DNA of 36,282 nt, from positions 1 to 36,282 of the forward strand of contig DASSLY010000070.1 of the NCBI GenBank assembly GCA_035689185.1. Reading direction: 5' to 3'. Origin of the DNA: DASSLY01 sp035689185 (GTDB lineage: Bacteria; Actinomycetota; Actinomycetes; Actinomycetales; Dermatophilaceae). Positions 1-8,022 of the stretch are shown piece by piece; positions within the stretch are counted from its first letter, which is position 1; the number at the start of each line of letters is the position of its first letter. Position numbers and translations under genes: made by a program. Below the pieces are notes generated by a model, which did no database searches, was not told the origin of the DNA, and saw nothing but the letters and a program-made list of their open reading frames with translations.

Positions 1-114
1 CCGGTCGCGGAGGAGTACTACCGCCAGCAGATCTCCCTGCCGCTGTTCGCCGACCTGGCCGACGCCGACGTGGACCGGGTGGTGGAGCTCATCCGCGGCT
101 TCTTCGGCGCGTGA
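1..114 (+). CDS. DegT/DnrJ/EryC1/StrS-type aminotransferase, C-terminal fragment
   Basis: Frame 1 is open from the window edge to TGA at 112-114 and gives 37 residues. The pattern AEEYYRQQISLPLF followed by a short ADADVDRVVELIRGFF helix is the usual C-terminus of PLP-dependent sugar aminotransferases of the DegT/PseC type, which make amino sugars for surface glycans. The catalytic lysine and the rest of the protein lie outside the window, so the substrate cannot be stated. The flippase start codon follows 7 bases after the stop, so the two are probably co-transcribed, which supports a glycan role. Family assignment rests on this short tail only. Confidence 0.6.
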   Translation, partial: PVAEEYYRQQISLPLFADLADADVDRVVELIRGFFGA

Positions 115-121
115 GTGGCGC

Positions 122-1564
122 GTGAGCACCGCGCCCCCGCCAGGGGTGCGGCGGCTGGCTTCGCACGGCATCGCCTACGTGGCCGGCACCGCCCTGCAGG
201 GCGTCGGCATCCTGCTGGTCACCCCGTTCATCACCCGCACCCTGAGCCGGGACGGATACGGCCAAGTCAGCGCCGCGCTGGTGGCCATCCAGCTGGTAGG
301 GACGGTCGTGGCGGCCGGCCTGCCCCAGGTGATCCTGCGCGAGCACCACCGGCGCGACGACGGCGGGAGGGGCGCCCGGGCGCTGGCCGGGGTGATGTTC
401 CTCGGTGCGGGGACGTTGTGCGTGCTGGCCGGCGGCTTCGCCGCCGTCGGCGGGCTGGCTGGGGCCGAGACCGGCTCGGCGCCGCTTGTGGTGGTCGGTG
501 CCGGCGCCCTGACCGGCGTGGTGGCCGGACAGTCGCTGATGCGGGCCCAAGCCCGGCCGGGCCGGTTCCTCGCCATCTCGTTCCTGGCCACCGTCGTGGC
601 CCAGAGCGGGGGGCTGCTCGCGGCCCGCCAGGCGCCGACGCCGAGCGCCTTCCTGCTGGCATATGACGTGCTGCTCCTGGCGGCCGCCGTGCTGGCGGCG
701 CTGCTGACCCGGCCCATCTGGCCGGGTCGAGAGGCCGAGGCCGTCCGTCAGGGTTTGCGGCTGGCCGCGCCGCTGCTCCCGCACGCCGTGGCCATGCTGG
801 TGCTGCTCATGGGGGACGTGCTGGTGGTGCTGGTGGTGCTCGGCAGCGCTTCGGTCGCGGAGTACCAGGTGGCACTTCTCTTCGGCAACATGCCCTTCGT
901 GCTGACCACCGCCTTGGTCAACGCCTGGGCGCCGGCGGTGTTCGCGCGCCCCGCCGCCGAGCGTTGGGCCTGGACCGCGCGCACCGGCGCCGCCCTGGCG
1001 CTGGTCGTGGCCGCAGGCGCCGCCACCTTGGCCCTGCCCGCCCCCTGGCTGGCCGCGATCGCGGCACCGGCCAGCTTCGACCGGCCGGTCATCGTCGTGC
1101 TGGTGGCCATCATGGTCGCGGTGGGACCGGCCTACCTGCTCTACAACGGGTCCAGCCTCGCCCTCATCGACGGCGCCGCCACCGGCCGGCTGGCCTGGGC
1201 GGCGGTAGCGGCGGCCACCACCCTGGTGCTGCTCGCCGGCCTCGGCGCCAGCGTGGCAGGAGTGCGGGGGGTCGCCGTGGCCCGGCTCGCCGGATACCTG
1301 GTGCTGAGCGTGGTCACCGCCGTCATGGCCCGAAGGCACGGGCTGCACTGGGGCGCCCGGCCGGTGCTCGCCGTGACCGTCCTGACCGCGCTGGTCGCCC
1401 TCGGCGCCGGAGCCCTGCTGCCCGTGAGCGGGGCGGGCGCGACGGTCCGGCTAGCGGTGCTGGCCGGGCTGGCGGCAGCCGCCGGGACGGCCGTGGTCGT
1501 GGCGGCCCGACGACACGGCGACGGGCTCTGGAATGCTGTCCGGCGCCGGAACTCACCAACCTAG
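122..1564 (+). CDS. Wzx-like polysaccharide flippase (MOP superfamily membrane protein)
   Basis: 480 residues from GTG, almost entirely hydrophobic, with about 12-14 predicted membrane segments separated by short basic loops. The N-terminus carries the family-typical stretch around residues 13-60 with VTPFITRTLSRDGYGQVS, in which an Arg-rich amphipathic loop follows the first helix and leads to a Gly-Tyr-Gly turn. This is seen in O-antigen and capsule flippases, which move lipid-linked glycan units across the membrane. It starts 7 bases after the aminotransferase stop, and its TAG stop overlaps the AGGAG of the next gene, so it sits inside an operon. No clear Shine-Dalgarno precedes the GTG, so coupling to the upstream gene is likely. 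The glycan carried is unknown. Confidence 0.8.
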   Translation: MSTAPPPGVRRLASHGIAYVAGTALQGVGILLVTPFITRTLSRDGYGQVSAALVAIQLVGTVVAAGLPQVILREHHRRDDGGRGARALAGVMFLGAGTLCVLAGGFAAVGGLAGAETGSAPLVVVGAGALTGVVAGQSLMRAQARPGRFLAISFLATVVAQSGGLLAARQAPTPSAFLLAYDVLLLAAAVLAALLTRPIWPGREAEAVRQGLRLAAPLLPHAVAMLVLLMGDVLVVLVVLGSASVAEYQVALLFGNMPFVLTTALVNAWAPAVFARPAAERWAWTARTGAALALVVAAGAATLALPAPWLAAIAAPASFDRPVIVVLVAIMVAVGPAYLLYNGSSLALIDGAATGRLAWAAVAAATTLVLLAGLGASVAGVRGVAVARLAGYLVLSVVTAVMARRHGLHWGARPVLAVTVLTALVALGAGALLPVSGAGATVRLAVLAGLAAAAGTAVVVAARRHGDGLWNAVRRRNSPT

Positions 1565-1575
1565 GAGCCGCGCTC

Positions 1576-2994
1576 GTGGTCACCCCGCTGATCCATCTCG
1601 GTCTGGGCTTCGACGACCTGTTGGTGCCCGCGCTGGTCGAGGCCGGGTACGCGACCAAGGACCTGATCCTGGTGGCGCGCACCGACGGCAACCTGTCCTG
1701 GGTGCGCCGGCACGCCCCGGACGCCACGGTGGTCCGGCTGCCCTACCAGCAGGCCCGCAACGCCAACGTCGTCTCCGGGCTGGCCCCGCACGCAGCGCTG
1801 CAGCGAGCAGCGGACGGGGTCGGCATGTCGATCGTGGACCTGCTGGTCAGCGAACGCGCCGTCCGGCGGAACCGGGTCGACACGGCCATGAACTTCCTGA
1901 ACTTGGCGGCGGAGCAGTTGGAGTCGGTCATCGCCGGCCGCGGCCCCATCTTCGCCCTGGCCGAGTTCACCGTCACCTCCGAGCTGCTCACAGCCGGTCT
2001 GGTGACCCACCACGGTGGTCGGGCGCTGTGGCCCCGGACGATGCGGATGCCGGCCGGCCGGTTCGGCCTGTGGGGCGCCCCGTTGGGGATCACCTTGTTC
2101 CGCCGGTCGGTGCCCGACCCGCAGGCGGAGGCGGCGGCTGAGGCGGCGCTGCGGCAGTGGCGCGACCAGCCACGACGCGCCTTCGACTCCGCGTCGACCC
2201 TGAAGGTCGAGGGGGCACGGGAGCTGTGGCGGCTGGCCAGTGACCGGATCCGCGAACTGGCCGTGGACCGCGGCCGCAACCTGCAGCTGCCCCGCCCCTC
2301 GGACTACCCCCGGCTGGCGTGGCTGAACCCGCTCAAGGCGCGGCGCAACCTGTGGGAGCACGGCCGGCGCAAGTGGGACGACGTGCCGCAGCGGTACGTG
2401 TTCATGCCCCTGCACGTGCAGCCTGAGTCCAGCGTGGACGTGATGGGCCAGGACTGGCGGGACCAGCCCTACACCGCCCGAACGCTGGCCGACGCGCTGG
2501 TCGGCACCGGCATCACGCTGGCGGTCAAGGAGCACGCGCACTTCATCTGGCGGCGCGACCCCGACTTCTGGCCGCCGTTCGACAGCCACCCGAACATCGC
2601 CCTGGTGTCGCCGCACCTGGGCTCCGGGGAGCTCGCGGCAGGCGCCGTGTTCACCCTCACCGCCACCGGCACCGTCGGCCTGGAAGGCGGGCTGCGCGGG
2701 CAGCCGGTGGTCTCTGGCGCCCAGATGCCGTGGACGGCCCTGGGCAACGTAGCCCACCTGGCCCGCCCCGACGACCTGCCCGAGTTCGTCGCGACCAGGG
2801 GGTGGGAGCGCCTGCACGAGGAGCGGGAGCGCATCGACGACTGGTTCGTCCGCGACTACGCGCGGCACTCCTGGCCGGGCGTGGTGCTGGACCCGCCGCG
2901 CTTCCCGCAGGTGCTTGAGCGGGACAACATCCGCACCGTCGGCCGCGCGTTCGCCGAGGCCATCGCCACCATCGAGGTGACCGCCGGCAGCTGA
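1576..2994 (+). CDS. capsule polysaccharide synthesis-like glycosyltransferase
   Basis: 472 residues. The open frame runs much further upstream, but I place the start at GTG 1576 because AGGAG at 1563-1567 sits 8 bases before it and the longer version would run through the flippase gene. The C-terminal half resembles the capsule-synthesis (KpsS/KpsC-like, PF05159) family: FMPLHVQPESSVDV, then a TLADAL...VKEHA segment, PNIALVSP, and a closing TATGTVGLEGGLRGQPVV, the last resembling the sugar-nucleotide end of a GT-B fold. No signal peptide or membrane helix is seen, so it should act in the cytoplasm on the glycan that the neighbouring flippase exports. The family match is by pattern and moderate; the linkage is unknown. 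Confidence 0.6.
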   Translation: MVTPLIHLGLGFDDLLVPALVEAGYATKDLILVARTDGNLSWVRRHAPDATVVRLPYQQARNANVVSGLAPHAALQRAADGVGMSIVDLLVSERAVRRNRVDTAMNFLNLAAEQLESVIAGRGPIFALAEFTVTSELLTAGLVTHHGGRALWPRTMRMPAGRFGLWGAPLGITLFRRSVPDPQAEAAAEAALRQWRDQPRRAFDSASTLKVEGARELWRLASDRIRELAVDRGRNLQLPRPSDYPRLAWLNPLKARRNLWEHGRRKWDDVPQRYVFMPLHVQPESSVDVMGQDWRDQPYTARTLADALVGTGITLAVKEHAHFIWRRDPDFWPPFDSHPNIALVSPHLGSGELAAGAVFTLTATGTVGLEGGLRGQPVVSGAQMPWTALGNVAHLARPDDLPEFVATRGWERLHEERERIDDWFVRDYARHSWPGVVLDPPRFPQVLERDNIRTVGRAFAEAIATIEVTAGS

Positions 2995-3028
2995 GCGGGC
3001 CGTTCCGGGCGCGCGCGGCGCGAGACAC

Positions 3029-3034
3029 TAGGCT
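3029..3034 (+). promoter_or_regulatory. -10 box of a leaderless promoter for the GT2 gene
   Basis: TAGGCT fits the actinobacterial TANNNT -10 consensus and ends 7 bases before the ATG at 3042. This places the expected transcription start at or next to the A of ATG. No Shine-Dalgarno is present, and no convincing -35 hexamer is visible. Confidence 0.55.
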
Positions 3035-3041
3035 GCCGCCG

Positions 3042-3713
3042 ATGGCAAACGACGACGTGTGGCTGGTGGTGCCGGTCTTCAACGAGGGACCGATCATCAC
3101 CGACGTCGTCGCCATGGCCCGGCAGGACTTCCCCAACATCGTCTGCGTGGACGACGGCTCCTCGGACGGCAGCGCGGCGCGGGCGGCGGCCGCGGGCGCC
3201 AAGGTGGTCCGTCACCCGGTGAACCTCGGCCAGGGGGCGGCGCTGCAGACCGGGTTCGAGTACACCCTCACCGTGCCGTCCATGCGGTATGTCGTGACCT
3301 TCGACGCGGACGGGCAACACCAGGTCGACGACGTCCTGGCGATGCTGGAGCTGGCCCGCAGCGAGGGCTACGACGTGGTGTTCGGGTCCCGGTTCCTGGA
3401 CGAGCGCACCAAGCCCTCCGCCGCCAAGCGGCTGGTGCTGCGGGCAGCGGTGGGCTACACCAACATGACCACCAAGACCCGGCTCACCGACGCCCACAAC
3501 GGGCTTCGGGTGATCTCCCGCGCTGTCGTGGAGCGGCTCGACATCACCCAGAACCGGATGGCCCATGCCAGCGAGCTGGTGGCCCAGATCGGCGCAATGC
3601 GGGTGCGCTACGCCGAGGCGCCGGTGCACATCCTCTACACCGACTACTCCCGGGCCAAGGGCCAGTCGTTGTGGAACTCCATCAACATCCTCGCCGACCT
3701 GATCCTGAGGTAG
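3042..3713 (+). CDS. family 2 glycosyltransferase (polyprenyl-phosphate sugar transferase-like)
   Basis: 223 residues with the GT-A pattern of dolichol/polyprenyl-phosphate glycosyltransferases. It opens with VVPVFNEG at 9-16, has a nucleotide-binding VDDGSSDGS at 36-44, and the metal-binding DAD (88-90) in FDADGQH. The later GSRFLDERT and a conserved DAHNGLRVISR also fit. There are no C-terminal membrane helices, so the membrane part is probably supplied by the DUF2304 protein whose gene begins 5 bases after the TAG stop. This GT2-DUF2304 pairing is recurrent in bacterial glycan loci. The likely job is to load a sugar onto a polyprenyl phosphate at the inner membrane face. A leaderless -10 precedes the gene, so it can be expressed apart from the upstream genes. 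Confidence 0.85.
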   Translation: MANDDVWLVVPVFNEGPIITDVVAMARQDFPNIVCVDDGSSDGSAARAAAAGAKVVRHPVNLGQGAALQTGFEYTLTVPSMRYVVTFDADGQHQVDDVLAMLELARSEGYDVVFGSRFLDERTKPSAAKRLVLRAAVGYTNMTTKTRLTDAHNGLRVISRAVVERLDITQNRMAHASELVAQIGAMRVRYAEAPVHILYTDYSRAKGQSLWNSINILADLILR

Positions 3714-3718
3714 CCGTC

Positions 3719-4084
3719 ATGAGGATCGTGCTCATCCAGATCGTGCTCATCGCCGCCGTCCTGGTCGGCGCGGCGACACTGCTGCGCAGGCGCGGCGACC
3801 GCACCCAGGCGCTGCGGCGAGTCGGTCTGCTGGTGTTCGGCGCCGGCGCTGTGCTGTCGATCCTGTTCCCCTCGATCTGGAACGGGATCGCCCGGATGGT
3901 CGGGGTCGGCCGGGGCACCGACATGGTGCTCTACGCCCTGGTCGTCGCCTTCCTCAGCTTCACCGTGACCTCCTACCTGCGCTTCCGCGACCTGGAGAGC
4001 CGCTACACCAAGCTGGCCCGGCGGATCGCCCTGGACGAGGCGCTGCGGATGCCGCCCGATGACGGCACTGGTGCCCGCCGCTAG
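3719..4084 (+). CDS. DUF2304 small membrane protein
   Basis: 121 residues with three hydrophobic segments, roughly 3-22, 34-52 and 66-86, followed by a charged, probably helical tail (RDLESRYTKLARRIALDEALR). Architecture and tail match DUF2304 proteins, which are encoded next to GT2 enzymes and are presumed to be their membrane partner; their biochemistry is not established. The ATG lies 5 bases after the GT2 stop, with a weak CTGAGG upstream, so the pair is co-translated or nearly so. It converges on the LCP gene with only 41 bases between the two stops. Confidence 0.8.
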   Translation: MRIVLIQIVLIAAVLVGAATLLRRRGDRTQALRRVGLLVFGAGAVLSILFPSIWNGIARMVGVGRGTDMVLYALVVAFLSFTVTSYLRFRDLESRYTKLARRIALDEALRMPPDDGTGARR

Positions 4085-4125
4085 TGCCGACGCCGGGCAG
4101 TCGCCGTCGCGAGCCCGCGCGGCGC

Positions 4126-5616
4126 TCACCCGGCCGAGCACACGGCGGTCAGGTCGGCCTCGGCCGCCCCGCCTCCCTTCGTGGTCCGGGCCGGCTTCGG
4201 CGTGGCGGTGGTTGCGGCACTGGTGGTGGGGGCGCTGCTCGGCTTCGATGCGGGCGGCGCGTCGGCCGCCGCAATGGTGGCGGCCACGGTTGAGGTGATC
4301 AGCTTGGGGTCGTAGCGCCACGGGTTCATCAGCGGCGGCACGAAGTTCACCGTCCTGATCTTCTGCGACCTGGCCTTCAGCGCCAGGTCGGCGAACCGGC
4401 CGAGCTCGGACTCGGGCAGGTCGGTCTGCACCACGCTGCTGCTGGCCTCGGCGAGACCCTGGAACTTCAGCACCACGGTCTGCGGGTCAAGTTGCTGCAG
4501 CATCGCGTCCATGACGCAGCGCTGGCGGGCCATGCGGTCGTAGTTGTTCGACCCCTCACGGGACCGGGCGTACCACAAGGCGTTGAAGCCGTTCAGCTTC
4601 TGCAGGCCGGGTTCGATGTAGTACCTCACCGGTGAGCCGCCGCCGCCGACGGGGGTGCGCTTCTTGACGTCCACGGTGAGCCCGCCCATGGCGTCGATGA
4701 GCTTCTGGAACCCTTTCAGGTCGATGAGCACGTAGTACTGGATGTCCAGCCCAGAGAGGGCCTCGACGGCCTCCTTGGTGGCCTCCACCCCGGGGTTCTT
4801 CACCGTGGCCGGGAACTTCGCCTTGTTGTCCTGGCCCCACGTGTAGAGCCCGTTCAACAGGCAGTTGTCGCCGCAGTTCCAGCCCTGCGGCATCAGCCGC
4901 CTCATCAGCGAGCCGGGGCGGAAGTTGATGTTCTCGGTGTCCCGGGCGAAGCCGAACATCACCGGCTTGCCGGTGTCGGCGTCGATGCTGACCAGGGTGA
5001 TGCTGTCTGGCCGGGTGCCGACCCGGTCCCGGCCCGAGTCGCCGCCGAGCAGCAGCACGTTGTACCGGCCCTCGGCAGCGTCGACCGCGGTGTTGCCGCC
5101 GAAGATGCTGCCCAGGACGTTGCGGCCGACGTAGACCTGCTTGGCGGCATACAACATCGAACCGGAGGTGAGCAGCAGGAGCACGGCGGTGGCCAGCCCG
5201 ACCGACCGGCGGGTCCGGGCCAGCAGCGACCGCGGCCGGGTCAGCCGCCAGGTGTCGACCCACAGCACCGCCCAGAACACCGCCCCGAGGACCAGTGCCG
5301 CCGTGAGCAGCAGCAGGGCGACGCTGTTCGTCACCACGCCGATCGCGGTGGTGCGGGACAGCACCGCCAGCGCCCCGAGGCCGGCGGCGACCAGCACGAC
5401 GGCCAGCCAGACGCGCAACCCGGCTCGGCCAAGCCGCTTGTTGCCGGCGATGACCTGGGCGCTGCCGGGCAGCACCAGGGTCAGCCCGAGCAGGGTCACC
5501 GCACGGCGGGCTAGCAGGGACAGGCCCATCGTCTCCGGCTCGTTCAGCGGGTGCGCAGAGGCGCGGACGGTGGCAGTACCGGCGTTGTGCCGCACTGCTC
5601 CGGGGCTGCCGCTCAT
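4126..5616 (-). CDS. LytR-CpsA-Psr (LCP) family wall-glycopolymer ligase
   Basis: 496 residues. The N-terminal third has four hydrophobic segments (about 36-55, 68-86, 97-119, 139-156), more than the single anchor of many LCP proteins. The LCP domain follows at about 185-345 and shows the expected pyrophosphate-binding residues: GGDSGRDRVGTRPDSI at 191-206 and FARD near 223-226. Further on is the RSREGSNNYDRMARQR motif. A Cys pair (NCGDNC) sits in an inserted loop, and the last 60 residues are Ala/Pro/Ser/Thr-rich. LCP enzymes transfer undecaprenyl-linked glycopolymers to peptidoglycan outside the membrane, which fits the preceding glycan genes. ATG 5616 is preceded by a -10-like box 8 bases away; an internal ATG at 5529 with GGAGA close upstream is an alternative start. 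Confidence 0.9.
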   Translation of the reverse strand: MSGSPGAVRHNAGTATVRASAHPLNEPETMGLSLLARRAVTLLGLTLVLPGSAQVIAGNKRLGRAGLRVWLAVVLVAAGLGALAVLSRTTAIGVVTNSVALLLLTAALVLGAVFWAVLWVDTWRLTRPRSLLARTRRSVGLATAVLLLLTSGSMLYAAKQVYVGRNVLGSIFGGNTAVDAAEGRYNVLLLGGDSGRDRVGTRPDSITLVSIDADTGKPVMFGFARDTENINFRPGSLMRRLMPQGWNCGDNCLLNGLYTWGQDNKAKFPATVKNPGVEATKEAVEALSGLDIQYYVLIDLKGFQKLIDAMGGLTVDVKKRTPVGGGGSPVRYYIEPGLQKLNGFNALWYARSREGSNNYDRMARQRCVMDAMLQQLDPQTVVLKFQGLAEASSSVVQTDLPESELGRFADLALKARSQKIRTVNFVPPLMNPWRYDPKLITSTVAATIAAADAPPASKPSSAPTTSAATTATPKPARTTKGGGAAEADLTAVCSAG

Positions 5617-5624
5617 AATGGGCC

Positions 5625-5630
5625 AGTATC
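5625..5630 (-). promoter_or_regulatory. candidate -10 box for the LCP gene
   Basis: On the minus strand GATACT ends 8 bases before the ATG at 5616. This is compatible with a leaderless or very short-leader transcript. It deviates from TANNNT in the first base, and no -35 element is recognisable. Confidence 0.35.
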
Positions 5631-5729
5631 GGGGACGACCCTGGACGCGCCCTGCAGGCGCGACGGAGCCGGGGCCGGTGCGGCCCGGTCCGCGGGGACC
5701 AGAACCCGCCCCGGCGTGGGGGGAGGGTC

Positions 5730-5744
5730 GCCGGCCCCGCCGGC
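5730..5744 (-). terminator. short GC hairpin at the end of the response-regulator gene
   Basis: GCCGGC, a CCC spacer and GCCGGC form a 6-bp stem that overlaps the first base of the regulator stop codon. It lies between the regulator gene and the LCP promoter. No U-run follows, so termination is an inference from position only. Confidence 0.25.
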
Positions 5745-6421
5745 TAACCAGGAGACCACGGCCTCGGCTGGATCAGCCCGGTCTCGTAGGCGTAGATCAC
5801 CAGGTGCACCCGGTCGGTCACCCCCAGCTTGGCCAGCAGGTGACCAATGTGGGTCTTCACGCTGCTCTGCGCGACGTGCAGCGAGTCGGCGATCTCGGCG
5901 TTGGTCAGACCGGCGGCGACCAGCCGCAGGACGGACGACTCACGGTTGGTCAACCCCGTCCCCGAGTCCTGTGCCGGCAGGGTGGGGGGCAGCAGCCGGG
6001 CGAACCGGTCAAGCAGGCGGCGGGTCACCGCCGGGGCCACCAACGCCTCGCCGGCGAAGATCACTCGCACGGCGTGGACGAGCTCCTCCGGCGTGGCGTC
6101 CTTGAGAAGGAACCCGCTGGCCCCCGCCCGCAACGCCTCGATGACGTACTCGTCGAGGTCGAACGTGGTGAGGACGAGCACGCGGCATACGACCGCGTCG
6201 TCCTCCCGGACCAGCCGGCGGGTGGCCTGGATACCGTCCAGACCGGGCATCCTGATGTCGATCAGGGCCACGTCGGGCCGAAGCCGCCGTGCCACCGCGA
6301 CGGCCTGCAGGCCGTCGGCCGCCTCGCCGACGACCTCGATGTCGGGCTCCGCGTCCAGGTGGATGCGCAGCGCCGACCGCATCAGCGGCTGGTCGTCGGC
6401 CACCACGACGCGGATGGTCAC
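5744..6421 (-). CDS. NarL/FixJ-family response regulator
   Basis: 225 residues. The receiver domain at 1-120 has the acidic pair D9-D10 and the phosphoacceptor D55 in LIDIRMPG, followed by LLKDATPEEL where family members carry the conserved Lys. The LuxR-type helix-turn-helix at about 150-212 shows LTNRESSVLRLVAAGLTNAE and a SVKTHIGHLLAKL recognition region. It starts with GTG overlapping the histidine-kinase TGA by four bases (GTGA), so the two are translationally coupled. It is transcribed away from the RND transport operon, whose promoter region it shares with the kinase, so that operon is its most likely target. The signal is unknown. Confidence 0.93.
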   Translation of the reverse strand: MTIRVVVADDQPLMRSALRIHLDAEPDIEVVGEAADGLQAVAVARRLRPDVALIDIRMPGLDGIQATRRLVREDDAVVCRVLVLTTFDLDEYVIEALRAGASGFLLKDATPEELVHAVRVIFAGEALVAPAVTRRLLDRFARLLPPTLPAQDSGTGLTNRESSVLRLVAAGLTNAEIADSLHVAQSSVKTHIGHLLAKLGVTDRVHLVIYAYETGLIQPRPWSPG

Positions 6422-7863
6422 GGCCCCACCGGCAGCCCTCCCCCGCGCGCTCCGGCGACGGGGGACCGCGGGTCGGCGTCCGGTCTCGCGCCGGGGTCAA
6501 GGGGCAGGTGCGCCTCGACGAGGAATCCGCCGCCGGGTTGCGAGCCGACGGTCAGGCTGCCACCCAGCATCTCGACCCGCTGGCGCATGCCCACCAGTCC
6601 GTACCCCCCGGAGGTGCCGCGCATCCCGTGGCCGTCGTCGGCGACCCGCAGCACCAGTTGTGCGTCGCCGAACGCGACGTGCACCCAGGCGTTGTCGGCC
6701 TGGGCGTGCTTGAGCACGTTCGTCAAGGCCTCCTGGACGATGCGGTAGGCGTTCAGCTCCACCGCCGCCGGCAGTGGTCGGACCGCTCCGAGCACCGACA
6801 GGTCGACCGCAACACCGGCCAGGGTGACGTGAACAGCCAGCTCGTCCAGCTGGTCCAGCGTCGGCGGGGGGCGCAGCTCGGCGATGGTGTCGGGCTGGAG
6901 CAGGCCGAGCATCCGCCGCATCTCGACAAGGGCCTCCCTGCCCATCGCCTCGATGGAGCCCAGCACCGCAGCGGAGCCCAACGGCCCTGACGCCGGAGCC
7001 CGTTGCGCCGCCGCGGACTGCGCGACGATGACGCTCACGTGGTGGGCGACGATGTCGTGCAGCTCGCGGGCGATCCGGGCCCGCTCCCGCTCCACGGCCA
7101 GCGCTGTCGTGGCCGCCTGGCTGCGGGCGACCTGGTCGGAGCGCTCCTGCAACAAGGCCGTCTGGGCCCGGCTCAGCTGCACGGCGTAACCCAGCGCCCA
7201 GGCAGAGGCGAGACAGATCCCATAGGCCAGGAACTCATCGTCGGTGAACGGGGTGACCTCGGCATACGCGCCGGCGACAAACCCGACGACAAGGACGCCG
7301 CAGAGCGCCGCGGAACGCCGCGGATTCCAGATCGCGGTGACCGTGTACAGGGCAATTAGGACGGAATAGGGCAGAGGGGGCGGAGCATAACCAAGCCGCA
7401 CATACGCGAATAAAGCGGTGCTGCTCGTGAGAAGGACCGGAAACGGCGCCTGACGACGCCAGGCGGTCACCAAAGCTCCCGCCACGAGCAGGGCTGCGCC
7501 ACGTCCGTCCGGGTCCAGGAAGTGCACATCGCCCTCGTCGGTCTCCAGGCTAAGCGCCCCGCGGCCGGCGAAGCTGGCCACCGTCACGACCGTGGTCCCC
7601 ACGGCTATCAGGACGTCGGCGAGCTGTGGCCACGGGTGACGGGATCCGGCGAGCCGCGGCGTGACCGGGGTGACCCGTGGGCGGCTGGCGCGTCGGCCCA
7701 GCCCCGCGGCCCCCCGGAACAGCCGACCCCACCCCGGGTGGGTGGACCGCTCCCCCCACCGGGGGAGAGGGGCGTCATCCTCGATGTCCACCCCATCCAA
7801 CGGCGGTACGCCGTCGACACCGAGCGGGGCCAGATGAAGACGGTTCCCCCGGTGGACGCGCAT
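6418..7863 (-). CDS. HisKA_3-type sensor histidine kinase (NarL partner)
   Basis: 481 residues. A poorly conserved 80-residue N-terminus is followed by a multi-helix membrane domain (about 80-250). Then comes the dimerisation/phosphoacceptor motif RELHDIVAHHV with H269, and an HATPase domain with LTNVLKHAQ (N box), ADDGHGM (G1) and GGYGLVGMRQR (G2). I keep ATG 7863 because GGGAGG lies 5 bases upstream; no alternative ATG or GTG codon suits the more usual start near residue 64. No extracellular sensor domain is visible, so sensing is probably by the membrane helices, as in DesK-like kinases. It is an operon with the regulator and divergent from the RND permease genes, which suggests it controls an envelope-stress or efflux response. 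Confidence 0.92.
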   Translation of the reverse strand: MRVHRGNRLHLAPLGVDGVPPLDGVDIEDDAPLPRWGERSTHPGWGRLFRGAAGLGRRASRPRVTPVTPRLAGSRHPWPQLADVLIAVGTTVVTVASFAGRGALSLETDEGDVHFLDPDGRGAALLVAGALVTAWRRQAPFPVLLTSSTALFAYVRLGYAPPPLPYSVLIALYTVTAIWNPRRSAALCGVLVVGFVAGAYAEVTPFTDDEFLAYGICLASAWALGYAVQLSRAQTALLQERSDQVARSQAATTALAVERERARIARELHDIVAHHVSVIVAQSAAAQRAPASGPLGSAAVLGSIEAMGREALVEMRRMLGLLQPDTIAELRPPPTLDQLDELAVHVTLAGVAVDLSVLGAVRPLPAAVELNAYRIVQEALTNVLKHAQADNAWVHVAFGDAQLVLRVADDGHGMRGTSGGYGLVGMRQRVEMLGGSLTVGSQPGGGFLVEAHLPLDPGARPDADPRSPVAGARGGGLPVGP

Positions 7864-8022
7864 GCCGGCCTCCCGTGCCTAGTCTCGCGAAAAACAGCGT
7901 AATTCATATAGGCACGCGCTGACTCGTGAGTTTGCGTCGTTGTCGGGCCGTTATCTTCCGCCTCGTCCGCGAGCAGACGGTGTCCGCGTTCGAGGCCACG
8001 CAGCCGCAGGAGGTGGCTCTGC
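7864..8022. promoter_or_regulatory. divergent promoter region, kinase/regulator versus RND operon
   Basis: These 159 bases separate two divergent operons. A block near 7893-7912 (gaaaaacagcgtaattcata) is markedly AT-rich for this genome and could hold the kinase promoter. ACTCGTGAGT at 7922-7931 is a dyad with 4-bp arms and a candidate operator. TTATCT/TATCTT at 7951-7957 is a possible -10 for the RND genes. AGGAGG at 8008-8013 is a strong ribosome binding site 9 bases before ATG 8023. Regulation by the adjacent NarL-type regulator is inferred from position. Confidence 0.4.

Noticed and set aside
964..1575. N-terminal extension of the capsule-like glycosyltransferase
   Set aside because: It would overlap the flippase in another frame and is Arg/Gly-rich; GTG 1576 has a good AGGAG.
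7864..8022. Riboswitch or tRNA in the larger intergenic regions
   Set aside because: No cloverleaf, conserved tRNA box or known riboswitch core was found here or in the other intergenic stretches by eye.
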